Source: Phragmites australis
Lineage: Eukaryota; Streptophyta; Magnoliopsida; Poales; Poaceae
Length of the DNA stretch: 64,000 bases
Reading direction: 5' to 3'
Assembly (NCBI RefSeq): GCF_958298935.1
Contig: NC_084927.1
Span: 37,824,501-37,888,500 of the forward strand
This document shows positions 1-11,948 of this stretch, piece by piece. The translations under genes were made by a program, and so were the position numbers. Position 1 is the stretch's first letter. Every line of letters starts with the position of its first letter. The notes below the pieces were generated by a model. That model did no database searches and was not told the DNA's origin. It was given only the letters and a program-made list of their open reading frames with translations.

Positions 1-93
1 CTACTTCATGTTGTCGCCCTACTCCATGCCATCGCCCTCCTCCATGCCGAGCTCCCCCACACCGAGCTTTTTCCCGTCGTGCTACTCCATGCC
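1..93. repeat. Low-complexity segment, left side of an interrupted CACTA-like element
   Basis: Short imperfect units of the type ctccatgccgagctcc are repeated here and resume directly at 2665, after the 2.57-kb insertion. Bases 89-93 (ATGCC) are the left copy of that insertion's target-site duplication. The segment probably belongs to the interior of the CACTA-like element whose right end lies at 3468, so that element would begin outside the window. No coding sequence is recognisable. Confidence 0.5.
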
Positions 94-2664
94 TGAAAGG
101 ATAATGATGTCATCTAGAAGGGGTGAATAAGTATTTTAACAAAACTTCGCCCCTTTTACTATTTGTTCTAAACTTGAAGCGAAAATAAACTAACAGATTT
201 TTCACAAGTGAAAAGACTAAATATGTTAGGCTCAACTAGTATATAAACACCCTAAGCCAATATGAATGTTATAATCTTAGAGTGTAACAAAGATTATCTA
301 AATCTAACAAGATAACTCTAATATGAAATTCAAAAATTATTGTGCATCGGAAATTTTAGTACTGTTCATAGGATGTTCTGATTCCTAAAATCGGAAGTTC
401 TGATCAGTTCAAAACAACAGATTTCAGAATCACGAAATTAACTTTACGCACATACAAATAAGCATACAAGCATAGATATCAAAGTAATACACAAGAGTAT
501 ACGGAGATAAATAATTTGTTACCGAAGTTTGGATATCCATTGATATCCTACGTCTCTGTTGAGGAAGCTCGGTCACAGTTGAGTCGGATCTTTTTCAACC
601 ATTTTCCTCACGAAGTTGCACATATGTACTCATTGCCTCCACTATAGCCAACTCTTCCTCCACTCTGGAGATAGTGATTTTCGCAACCACTTCCGAGCCT
701 CCTTAAAATCTTCATTTGAGTAGATCACCGATAATCCACCACTGAGTTGTCTAGAAGACAATGATCTTCAAGAGTAATAAATTCTCAAACTCACGCACGA
801 TCAACACCGAGTGCCCAAACACACGCAACCTATGTGGCAGTCCGTGGGCTACCAAAGCACCACACCTCTTACACACCTCTCTCTTTAATTACTAAGCCAC
901 CAAGGCTTAATTTTCATCAAATCTTGTTAAAGAGGGAATAGGAGCATTCAAGGTAAAACACCAAGTTCAAAACACCTCACACGAGCAACACAAAGCCCTC
1001 TAAGCAACCAACCCCACGAAATGAGGCTAAGGGGTATCTATACCCCACTCTGAAAAACTAGCTATTGCGCAGATTCTATACTGATCGGAACTTTTGATCC
1101 CCCGATCAGAATTCCCGATCCCAACAGTCGGAAACTAGCCGTTACACCTTTTCCTAGAACACATCGGAACTTTCGATTAGCAACAACCCCAACCGAGAAC
1201 CTAAGGCTTTGAGGATATCGCACAATCCAATATAGATCGGAACTTCCGACCAAAATATTAGAACTTCTGATTATAAACTAATTAGCAAACCGAGAGCCTC
1301 GAATTACTAAAACATCGGAATTTCCTAATGACGTCGAAACTTCTGATTTCAGCATAGCTGGCACTCTGAAAACGTTGATAACTTTTGATTCCGAAGTCCA
1401 AATTTTAGAATTTTGGACTCTACGGAAAGATTATTCAGAGGGCTACACATTCCTACTGAATTCGTGATCTCAAACATATTTGATCAAAACTAGGAACACT
1501 CTGAAGACTGATTCAGATACTTCCACCTATTGTCCAAAGTTTAATCCCACAAAATTAAACTAGGAACCATATGGAACATGCCAAACACCACTAAGACTTG
1601 ACTACAACCACTTTTACCACTAAGCCCGACAACACAAAGAGTTAGATCTAAAACACCTTTTAGATACTTTGAACTCATAAAGCGAACTCTCAACATAAAC
1701 TCATCTCGCACTAAGCATATGGTTTGAACACTCGACACAACAATCGATCAATGCTTTCGACAACCCCTCTTGATAGTACGGCTATCGATCCTATAACCCG
1801 ATCTCCCACCAAACTCCTTGAGACTAGCAAAACTAGAAAAACCTATTCTAGTTATACCTTTGCATTGAGCAATCTTGTCGGACTTGACGAATACATTATC
1901 CAAGCACCAATCCTTCTCATAGCTCTTCAAGGCTTATCATCAACTTCTCCTCTCTTAATAACGATGATTATCCTTGCTTCTATTTTGATATTCACTTTAT
2001 CTTCCGAAAGCTTGATGAAGTTTACTTGATTGCTTTCCATACACCAAGCACAAAAGACTTCTCTATTTTTATCATCTTCATCTGGTTCACCACTTAGGCA
2101 TGAACCTAAGCATCAAGCACACAAATTATCCACTAAGCTCATCTTATCTTGCTCTTCCAACTTAGCATATTGAATATCTCAATTCAACTCATGTCTTTTT
2201 ATGGAATCTAACATCAACTCACCCTCAAGCACAAACACATAATTAGTTCACAAAACCTAATTGATAATGTCATACCTTTAGTTATTTGATCTCTATAAGT
2301 AACTTAACATTTTTGTTTATTGTTAATCTTCTTGAGCTTCTCATTCATCTCATAAGCATCACTAAGAGCTCAATGACAATGATGTATTTCTTTTGATCTC
2401 ATGGCATTCATCAACGAATCAATACTTTATTTCTTATGCATCTCCTATGGAATAATCTTAATAATAATTCTCAATATAATTGTTTGTCTATAGGTATTAT
2501 CGTCACTTACCCGAGTATCACTTAGAGCTCATTAATCTTTATACATATCTCTTCTCCATGCAACACATATGGAACAACCTACCAATAATTATCAATAATA
2601 TTGGTAGTCTATAGATATTATCATTAATTACCAAAACCACATTTAAAGGCTATATGCACTTTCA
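94..2664. mobile_element. Solo-LTR-like insertion, 2,571 bp
   Basis: The segment starts TGAAAG and ends CTTTCA, a perfect 6-bp terminal inverted repeat of the TG...CA type used by LTR retrotransposons. It is flanked by a perfect 5-bp target duplication, ATGCC (89-93 and 2665-2669), and removing it rejoins two halves of the same low-complexity sequence. It has no gag or pol, no primer-binding site and no second LTR, so a solo LTR left by recombination is the simplest reading. The interior is AT-rich, and a degenerate palindromic motif around ATCGGAACTTCCGAT recurs between about 350 and 1370. Lineage (copia or gypsy) cannot be settled from this alone. Confidence 0.8.
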
Positions 2665-2984
2665 ATGCCGTTGCCCTCCTCACCGTGCTCCTCCACGCCG
2701 AGCTCCATCCCAGTGACCTCCACATCCGCACCGCCAAGGTGCCAAGCCCAAACAGCCGGATCCCTCGATGCAGCACCCTTCTCCATGTCGTCGCCCTTCT
2801 CCACGCCGAGATCCTCCGTGCTGTCACCCTCCTCGCCGTGCTCCTTCATGCCAAGCTCCTCCATGTCGTTGCCCTCCTCGTCGTGCTCCATCCCAGCGAC
2901 CTCCACATCCGCGCCGCAAAGCCCAAGTAGCCAATTATGCTGCCAAGTACGAGAGAGAGGATAGATCGAGAGAGAGGTGGTGGG

Positions 2985-3039
<55 letters not shown>

Positions 3040-3468
3040 GTCGAGAAAAAAAATCTAGAGCCAGACTTGCTCGAGCCAAAATTATATTAGAACAAAATTT
3101 TAGGTCATATAGACTATCAGTGTCGATTGTGACCAGAACCGGCATTGGTAGTTGGAGTGAGACGTTTGGTCAAGCCAAAATTAGAATGGATCAAAATTTC
3201 AGATCTAGATGAACTATTAGTGCTACTTGTGACTAGAACCAGCACTGATAGTCCGTATCAGTGCTGGTTGGTGTTACAAACTGATATTGATGTATCTGTG
3301 TTAGTTTGTAACACGAAACAATATTGATACGGACTATCAGTGCTAGTTTTTAGTGGCTCCATCATTGTTCGGACGTGGGAGGTTAAGAGTTGACACTGAT
3401 ACATCTTCAGTGACGATTCCTGCACAACCAGCACTGATATATCGCTACTTTTGACTAGTTTTGTAGTA
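2665..3468. mobile_element. Right end of a degenerate CACTA-like transposon
   Basis: From about 3100 to 3468 short subterminal motifs (variants of ATCAGTGC and GCACTGAT with CAGTGACGATTC) occur many times in both orientations, as in the subterminal regions of En/Spm (CACTA) elements. The segment ends TTTTGTAGTA, one base away from the canonical ...TAGTG terminus. The left part (2665-2930) is the continuation of the low-complexity sequence at 1-93. The left terminus is outside the window and no transposase is present. Confidence 0.55.
2991..3036. repeat. (GA)n microsatellite
   Basis: A perfect GA dinucleotide tract of about 46 bp inside the CACTA-like remnant. Reading frames through it are simple-sequence artefacts. 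Confidence 0.95.
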
Positions 3469-6400
3469 ATGTTGTTCCCATCCTGTGGATAAGGTACTAG
3501 TGAGAGGTTATTCTAAAATTGTCCTTAGAGCCATGAACTAAACGCTACACCATTCACCTCCAAGCTATTTGTTCCATTTCAACATCTATAATTTTTTGAA
3601 AAATCCAACATTTACATCCACATGTACTATGTCAGTTGCCATGTCTACAAAGCGCGCATGAACCAAGTCCACATAGAAAGCGCAATCCATCATCCTCCGT
3701 TAGGAGTGCAAATCAGTGAACCTAAGTATATCCATCGGTCTAACTAATAACTAGCTAAGTACACGTATGTTGAAATGGAATTAAAAATATATGAGACCGC
3801 AACTTTTAAATTCTTACGGATAAGATGAAATGTGAGTTCAAAATGCTAGGCATTTGCAAAGCACAGATTAACAAAACACCACCCATTTAGATCCTCATAT
3901 AAACATGGTGAAAAATGAAGATACAATATAGAGGTAACCGATTCACAACCCACGTCATCCAAAATTACTTATTGCCTTTGGAGAATGTATCTTGTGCTAC
4001 CACCCATTTGGGTTCAGATGATCATGAAAAACATTGGCACAAAATTTCATGTCTAAACTCAGTTCACATATTAAGAACAAAAATAGCGAATACGCTGAAA
4101 CACGAAATCTTAAAAGAAAGGAGAGGAAAAGGAAAATGAGCTATTGTCCACTTAAACATCTCCTTTTTATTTCTCATTGTGTGCATCATATTATCTATTG
4201 GTGGATGCTTGATCATTGTTGGTAGCGCAACAATACTGAGGGGTTGTAGTAGCTGATACATTCTCGTTTTGGTTGGCTTGTCTGGGTTGTAGCAACTATG
4301 AACTTGACGGTGAAGTTAGTACATGTAATTTCTTAAGAGCTCAATAGATTGCAAAAAAATAAAAACAGTATGGATAAGTTATATTATTGGTCAAACACAT
4401 TAGCTGCATGATAACACAAATATACTACTCTTTAACATGGATGATTTGGAGGGCATCGATGCACTGTTCAAGCACTGTGATTTTTTGGGTGTAAATTGAT
4501 TTCACATTTTTTATTTATTTTTATCTAGGTGTAAATTACACTTTGTTTTTTGTTTTTTTTTATTATGTAAATTGAGTTTGGTGTCGACGGTCGTTAGATC
4601 CGAACAAGGATGTCGATCTGGTCATCCATGTATCCCTGCCCCTAGCCTTCGCTAGCGACAAAATCACCACTGCTCCTCGCTACCCGGCCTTCAGTGCTTC
4701 AATGCCAAGGAGGTTGCCCACTAGTTCCTCCATCGGATCTCTGTTTTCCTGAGCCGCTTCCCTAACTGGAGCTCCCGCGCAGCGGTCTTCCTCCATGCCC
4801 TTCCCTCCCTCCTTCCCTCGCCATAGTGCCCTGCCGCTGTCAACTTGAGCGCCGCCGCACACCATGGCTGTCGTCGTGCATGTCGCCGCCGGTGGCTCAA
4901 ATGGAATCTCCATGTTGTGCTGAAGCTCATGGTACCCTTTTCGACTGAGCTCCGCCGCCATTCACTGCCAGCGACTAATCAAAGCTCGATCAAACCACCG
5001 TCCCCACCACCCCCCCCACTAGTCAATTTTGACCGAGATCAAACATTTTAACTTGATCCAACAGGTCCTGGACCCACTGAACCAGACTGTAGCTAGATGG
5101 ATCTGGGTAAAAAAGCATTTTAGGGTATTTTTATTTTCGGGAAATTCTAGAAAATAACAAAAGGAATATTAGTTGTATTGATAAATCAATTGAAATAATC
5201 TAAAATGCACAGGAAAATATCTAGAGCTAAAAAAAGGAACCGATTTTGTTGGTTTTGTATTACTGTCGTTTACATGTAAAAATTATGTGCCGAATGAAAA
5301 TGCTAATGTTTTTCCTATAATTAAGTGAATGCATTAAATATTGATAAATTCACAACTAAATCCCCAGATGTCTAAAATTAATGAACCAAATTTTATTAGT
5401 TTTTTTTGTCATGCTCTGTATGACAAAAATATAGTTCAATCATGAAATACACGACGGGAGTGGCGTAGCGTGCCTTCCATCTTAGTGTAACTTACCCAAA
5501 AATGAAGTCTACTACTTGGTGAGAGAATGTAGTAAATGAGAAATTGGCTTCTCTTTGCACAAGTAAATTCAAATTTAAAAACATAATTTACGATCTTAGT
5601 TATGGGCAGATGATAGAATTTTACTTTGGCAAAAAATACCGTCTGATAGATCCACCAGGAAATTAGTTTACATGCTAAGCTGCTGCATCTCATCCTCACA
5701 GTCGAAATTTGCACAATAAAAATAATTTGAACTACAGTTCAAGAAATTAAGACCTCTCCTATATATATAATAACATGAAATATTCATAATTAAGAGTATC
5801 ACTGGTAAAATTGTCTACTGTATTTTGATGGGGTGTAGACAAACAAGATTGCTGTTCAGAAATCACACCAATTTTTATGGTTCAACATTGACTTTATATG
5901 CAGTAATTCATTAGAAACAACAACCGATTAAACTACTCCTTGGAAGCGTTCGATTCACTCACCGTCGCTTATCCTTTCAATACACTGTTGCAAAAAAACA
6001 AGTGTAAAATTATAATAGAAACAACCACAAAAATTAAAGGAAAACACACACAAGCACGTCGAACCTAATCCAATTTCATGCTTCGAAATCCAAACCAAAG
6101 ACATACCCAGTCTAAGAAACCTCCTCCTCAGCACCTTGTCGACCCAGTGCTCCTCACCACCGCCACCCGACTACGATGGTATATTCCTACACCCATCGAA
6201 GAAGTGGTATTGACGACTTTATCTCCACCTGTGTGCCCCATCTGAGCAAACAAACACTTGAAAATTACACAAATCGAGCAATGGGAGTTGAGTTGAACAA
6301 GTCAAGGAGGAGCTTATCCTCCTAAGAGGTGATCGACATGACCAGCAACGTAGACAATAGGATCGACGAGGACAATGTGCCAGCACCGCCATCGGTTGGG

Positions 6401-6966
6401 GTGAGATCAGAGCACAATAGGGAGGGGAGGGTGATGGGGAAGACGTAAATGGCGACGAGGAGGTCGAGGAAGGAGGACCAATGGATAATATGGTCTGGTA
6501 GCGGCATGGAGCCAGGAGTTGTCCCAAGAACTATAACATGACTCGGTGGTGTTGGGATCGGGTGGGAGCCTGTGTTTGGAGAGAATGCGGCCGGCCACTG
6601 CATCCTCCTCTCCGACCTCCCATTGGAAGGCTTGGCTCTGCGGCCTGCGCTGCTGTTGGCCTCGTCAATCGTGTGCGCACATGTGTGGGGGTGAGGAGAG
6701 GAAGAGATGCGGCGTTTGGCGAGTGAGGCGAATGAATAAACACATGGGGAGTGAAGGACGGGGGTGAACGATGCGGGTGGTTGGAGAAGGAAATAGGAGT
6801 GGTTTTGCGGGGTCTTTTTGTGGTTGGAGAACGAGGGTGATTGTGGTTTTCTAAAATTTTTATCTTTTTTTTATTAGGTGGAGTGAGGAAGGAAGGGGAG
6901 GTGGGTGAATATAGTAGAGAAGATAATATTTTTTTGAAATTGAATAATTTTTTTAAAAATTAGTAT
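3469..6966. other. Gene-free intergenic DNA
   Basis: Mostly AT-rich DNA with frequent stops in all frames. Two GC-richer islands (about 4600-5000 and 6110-6840) give short open frames without any family resemblance, codon periodicity or splice structure that I can recognise. They may be old transposon interiors. I see no RNA gene here. Confidence 0.6.
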
Positions 6967-7014
6967 AATTAATTAAACTAAATAGGTTCGGTGGGTAGCT
7001 TAGTTTAATTAATT
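6967..7014. repeat. Perfect 15-bp inverted repeat upstream of PARC6
   Basis: AATTAATTAAACTAA at 6967-6981 is the exact reverse complement of 7000-7014, with an 18-nt loop between. It lies about 190 bp before the PARC6 start codon, near where the transcription start is expected. It may be a small MITE remnant or a cruciform-forming promoter element. Confidence 0.8.
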
Positions 7015-7153
7015 TGCAGCCCTACCCTCCGGCCTCGCGACTCCTCTCTCTCCCGGTCCTTCCTCTTCACTGAACACTTTCTCCCTTCGTCTCCTCCTCC
7101 GTTCCCTCCGCCACCTCCCCCAAAACCCTCACGCCCCAAAGCTACTCTCCCAC

Positions 7154-7182
7154 ATGGCGGCCTCCGGTTAGGGTTAGGGTTG
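7154..7182 (+). promoter_or_regulatory. Mini upstream ORF and telo-box in the PARC6 leader
   Basis: An ATG at 7154 opens a five-codon upstream reading frame that stops at 7169-7171, 29 bp before the main start. The stop overlaps a telomere-like run (TTAGGGTTAGGGTTGGG, 7168-7184), the plant telo-box, known from leaders and promoters of many plant housekeeping genes. The uORF could lower translation of the main frame; that is inference. Confidence 0.55.
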
Positions 7183-7200
7183 GGTCTCCGGAGCCTGGCC

Positions 7201-10200
7201 ATGGCGATGCCGACGGTGGCGGCGGTGCTCCACCCCGCGGTCGCTCTCCCATGCTCGACGCGGCGTGTCGGGGTCGGGAATGGCAATGCGTCGGCGGGCG
7301 GGCGGCGAGGGTCGGCTACGGGGGCGGTGCGTGCCAGGGTGGCGGAGGCGGCTCCGGTGGCGGCCGAGAGCGGCAGGCAGGAGGCGCTTGCTGCACCGAT
7401 GGTTGAGATCCCCGTCACTTGCTATCAGGTGAATTGTCTGGTCACTTGGTCTGTTTGTGAATGGTGCAGTTCTCGAGACGGCGCTACCGTTTGGTTGCAT
7501 TGATCTGCTTTGGCTCATTCCGGCCCCTTCAAATTGACTTAGTTACAGATCGAATCGGAATTTTCTCATCATAATTCAAATTTAATCTGTACATAATAAT
7601 GTCCTTTGAAATTTGTACCTGTAATTTTACGTGCTTCGCTCATTTTGGGGTAAAATGTTGTGAACAGGCTCTGAGCTCTCGTCGTTTTCAGTCCAGAATT
7701 CTGGAACATCTGCCTTCTTCTTATTAGGTGACATGTTTCAATTGACCATGCAGATTCTGGGTGTCACAGAGAAGGCTGAGAAAGATGAGATTGTCAAAGC
7801 AGCAATGGAACTTAAAAATTCAGGGATAGAAGATGGATATACAGCTGAGGTGTCTACCTGCAGACAGGTTACTGATTTGATTCTGGAAATATATGGATAT
7901 AAATAGGATTTGTTTGATGGAGGGAATGCAGAATCCTGGTATTTATGTTTTTTTTTTGGGGTTAGGCTCTGCTGGTAGATGTGAGAGATAAACTGCTCTT
8001 TGAACAAGAGTATGCAGGAAGTGTAAAGGAAAAGGTTCCACCAAGATCCTCTCTTCATATACCTTGGATCTGGCTGCCTGCTGCTCTGTGCGTCTTGCAG
8101 GAGGTATTGTGTAACACAGACACTTCATATCAATATATTGAGCCCACACTGTGAGCTTTGAGAGCCCAAGCACGAGAGATATCATATGAGCCAAATTATC
8201 AAAGATAAATGTGCCTTGTTGGCTTACCATTGTGGACTGGTCTATTTGTTTGTTGTCAATGTAAGATGCTGCAGTGTTGTTGCAGGTTGGAGAAGAGAAG
8301 CTACTTTTGGATATCGGCCAGGCAACTCTACGACGCCCTGATTCTAAACCTTATGTTCATGACGTGCTTCTTGCAATGGCATTAGCTGAAGTAAGAACCA
8401 AACATTTTTTTTTAAAAAAAGCTGCATGATAAGATGTTCATGGACCTGTTTGGTACATTTCGAATGATTTCATGCGTTTTGTTGCAGTGTTCTATTGCAA
8501 AATCTAGCTTTGAGAAAAGTAAGGTATCTCTTGGTTTTGAGGCTCTAGCACGTGCTCAATATCTTTTGAGGAGAAAACCATCTTTGGAGAAGATGCCCCT
8601 TCTTGAACAGGTAAAATGCTATTAATTCTACTTTATGCGTTCTTCTAAATACAAAATCATGTCATACCTTTCTTGTTGTGTGATCTAGATTGAAGAATCA
8701 CTTGAAGAGCTTGCACCTGCTTGCACTCTAGAGCTTCTAAGCTTGCCTCAGACTCCTGAAAATTCTGAACGCAGGCAAGGTGCTATTGCAGCTCTCTGTG
8801 AGTTGCTTAGACAGGGCCTTGATGTTGAAGCCTCTTGTAGAGTTCATGACTGGCCTTGCTTTTTGGGCCAAGCAATGAGCAAATTATTAGCCACTGAAAT
8901 CGTTGATCTACTTTCTTGGGACTCTCTAGCTACAACTCGTAAAAACAAAAGATCATTGGAATCCCAGAGCCAGCGGGTGGTAGTTGACTTCAACTGCTTC
9001 TATGTGGCGATGCTTGCTCACCTTGCATTTGGATTTTCAACCCACCAGACTGAGCTGGTACTCTCTTTTTCTCCCCCTGTTCATAAACTATAGAAGCCGC
9101 TGTTTGCTAGTTTTGCATTTTTAAATTTGTATCACCTCTGAGCAGATCAAGAAAGCTAAAGCCATCTGTGAATGTTTAGCTGCATCTGAGAGCACAGACC
9201 TAAAATTTGAGCAGTCTTTCTGCTCATATCTTCTTGGAGAGGTGATGAGCTTATCTCAACTTCTATAATTTTACTTCCTTACATTACTAGAACTAAATGT
9301 TAGCTCTCAGGAAACTGGCACCACAGTTTTTGAAAAGCTTCAGCAGCTTCAAAGTAATGGAAGTTCAAATTCAAGGAATTACGGGTTAGATAAAAAGAAA
9401 GACAGCAGTGACAAGCTTACTGTCAACCAATCACTGGTATGCTACATCTGGTGATGCTATGCTTTGGAGCAAATAAGCTGTATTGTTCTATATTACTTGG
9501 TTGTATATCTCAATAGTTAAACTGTTTCTATTTAGTTAAATCTTTCTCATGCCAGACAACTTGTCTTTACCAGGAACTGTGGCTGAAGGATGTGGCGCTT
9601 TCTCGTTTTTCAGATACTAGAGATTGTCCACCATCTTTGGTTTGTATAACTTTACAGTAACAACATCCGCCACCACATCTTCTATGAATTAATTTAGTTT
9701 TCCTTATCCTCTTGCGACAGACCAACTTTTTTGGAGCTCCTAAGCGCATCCTTAACACATCCAAGCAGAAACTGGGATCCCCAAGAGATCTTTTTAGCTC
9801 TCAGCCGTCTTCTAGTGGCTCAGCATGCAACAGAACTTCAGGGGAGCAAACCCCAAGATTGAGTCCTAACAGCCATTTGGGGGAGGCTGTAAAGCAACTT
9901 GCACCTACCAACTTGGGGCTCCATTCATCAATGGATAGGCCAGTGAATGGTTCAAGCACAACATCTGTTCCCCTGAAGCGCAATCCCGGATCCCATCCTT
10001 TAAGAACATTGGAATTATGGGGACTAACTGGAGATATTATAGGAAAGCTTGCCTATAGTGCACTCCTAGGGTTTGTCGTATTTGGCACATTAAAAATGTT
10101 CAGATTTCAGTTTGGGCATGTGAAGTCTACCAACCCAAGTAGAGAGTCTGCATCCATATTGTCCTTGAATGAAGCATCTGCACCAGAAGTTTTTTTTATT

Positions 10201-10917
10201 ACCAGCAGTGTCAGGAAGCATTTTGAAAAGTTGTCAAAAATGCTCTGGCTGAATGATAGGCTTTACTCAAATAGTGAAGAAACTGATAAATATCCAGTGC
10301 CTAATGATGTGGCTGCTGCAGTGTGCAAGCAAAAGATGGATATTGAAGAAGCAGAAGCACTTGTGAAACAATGGCAAGACATAAAATCTGAAGCTCTTGG
10401 CCCTGACTATCAAATTGACATGCTCCCTGAGATTCTTGATGGTTCAATGCTCTCAAAGGTGTGTTTCTTTATCGATTATGTATTTTGCATATACTGCTGT
10501 TTTTATATTTATATATATTGTGCATAATCAAAGACCATATTGTGAGCAGTGGCAAGATTTAGCATTATTAGCAAAGGATCAGTTCTGCTATTGGAGATTT
10601 GTTTTGTTAAATCTCTCTATTGTTCGAGCTGAGATAATCTTGGATGAGGTTGGTGCTGGTGGAGCAGCGGAAATTGATGCTGTGCTTGAGGAAGCAGCTG
10701 AGCTTGTTGATGACTCCCAGCCCAAGAAACCCAGTTATTACAGGTATCTCAGTAGATATCATTGCTGTTGATTTCTATTGCAGTCTGCTCTAAAATAAAC
10801 ATGGTAATGGTGTTTATACTGTTGTATTGCAGTACATACGAAGTTCAGTACAGATTGAGGAGGCAGTATGATGGATCATGGAAAATCTGCGAGGCTGTTG
10901 TCCGGGACCTGACGTGA
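7201..10917 (+). CDS. PARC6: Plastid division protein CDP1/PARC6, chloroplastic (ARC6 paralogue)
   Basis: Twelve exons join in frame: 7201-7428, 7754-7867, 7966-8103, 8286-8390, 8488-8610, 8689-9057, 9146-9241, 9311-9436, 9574-9639, 9721-10458, 10550-10743, 10833-10917, giving 793 residues. All introns are GT-AG. The start is the first in-frame ATG; a Ser/Arg/Ala-rich N-terminus of about 60 residues fits a chloroplast transit peptide. Next comes the ARC6-type region (YQILGV onward, a J-like segment without HPD, then helical repeats), a membrane span at about 562-582 (IIGKLAYSALLGFVVFGTL), and a C-terminal IMS/DUF4101 domain with WQDLALLAKDQ and an SWKICEAVVRDLT end. In this family the protein sits in the inner chloroplast envelope, with the C-terminus in the intermembrane space recruiting PDV1, and it modulates the FtsZ ring. 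Length is normal and I see no lesion. Confidence 0.93.
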
Positions 10918-11735
10918 TTCCATTTCTGCCAAAAAGGCAAAAAAACAACATGTTCGTCCACTGATACAGAGCAGTAGTGATCTTATGAAGTTTCAACATG
11001 GCGAGCTTAACATAATAGAAACTTGTAGTGGCACTGTTAGGTTACGGTCAGATCAATCGGACTACCGTGCAACAGTTAGCTGAGTTTCGTTGGGAATTTG
11101 GGATGCTCGAGGCCTGGAGCTACTCATGTTGACCGTCCGGAGACTTGGCATCAGGATTTGATACAATAGCTGTTGAGATATGCTAGTACAGATGCTAATA
11201 ACTGCTGATACCACATTCCTTTGTTCCTTTCCCGCTTTGGAGTGAATTCATGTGATTTAGTTTGAGTTTTACCCACGTGTAATTGAATTCGAGGCGGCCA
11301 TTGTTCAAAGAAAAAATGCAGCTTGCTGACTTGCTGCTTAAGTGTCAACCTGTTCCTTTGCGTAACTGCAGCCCCAAGCTTTCTTGTTTATCTTGTTACA
11401 GCCTTACAAGCATGTTTTTTTAGCTTTAAGAATTTTAGAGTTGGTTATCCCAAGCTTAGAAACCGAGGGTATTTACTTGAGTTATATTATTTACATTTTA
11501 AACTAAATATAGATATTTAAATTACTTTATATTAATCTACAAACCTAAGATCTCAGGTGGAGCTCCTGCCAAATAGGACAACAGTCTTACTGTTCCAGAA
11601 ATTCATTTTAATTTTATTTTATCCCTGTTAGATCTGTAATGTTGCATCTGACGATGATTGGACTGAAGCAGCACTCAGGCAGGACTGCTGTGTCGCGTTC
11701 TGACTTCCGACTCTGTCTTGCCGTTGACACGGTTG
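10918..11735. other. PARC6 3' region and spacer
   Basis: This contains the probable 3' untranslated region of PARC6 (to roughly 11.3 kb) and a short AT-rich spacer up to the PPR locus. No additional gene, RNA or transposon terminus is recognisable. Short frames here lack any family signature. Confidence 0.5.
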
Positions 11736-11948
11736 ATGCTTCGTGCTCAGATCTCACCATGTCGTAGCATCTGCATCCCGGTCGCCGCCGTGTGCCGCCT
11801 CGCGTCGGCGTCATTAACTTCCAACTGCGCATCCCGCCGCGAACTCGCTTCCTTTTGCCTCCGCCTCCGCCCGCCATCCTCTATGCCCGCCGGCGCATGG
11901 CCAGCTGCAGCCGCCTCCGCTCCGCTGTCTGCCACGGTGCGCGCGGCC

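Noticed and set aside
2624..3145. Ser/Pro-rich and Arg/Glu-repeat frames
   Set aside because: Translations of low-complexity repeats and the GA microsatellite in a transposon remnant.
6219..6767. Possible protein gene in the GC-rich island
   Set aside because: Frames on both strands, none with domain words or splice-consistent extension.
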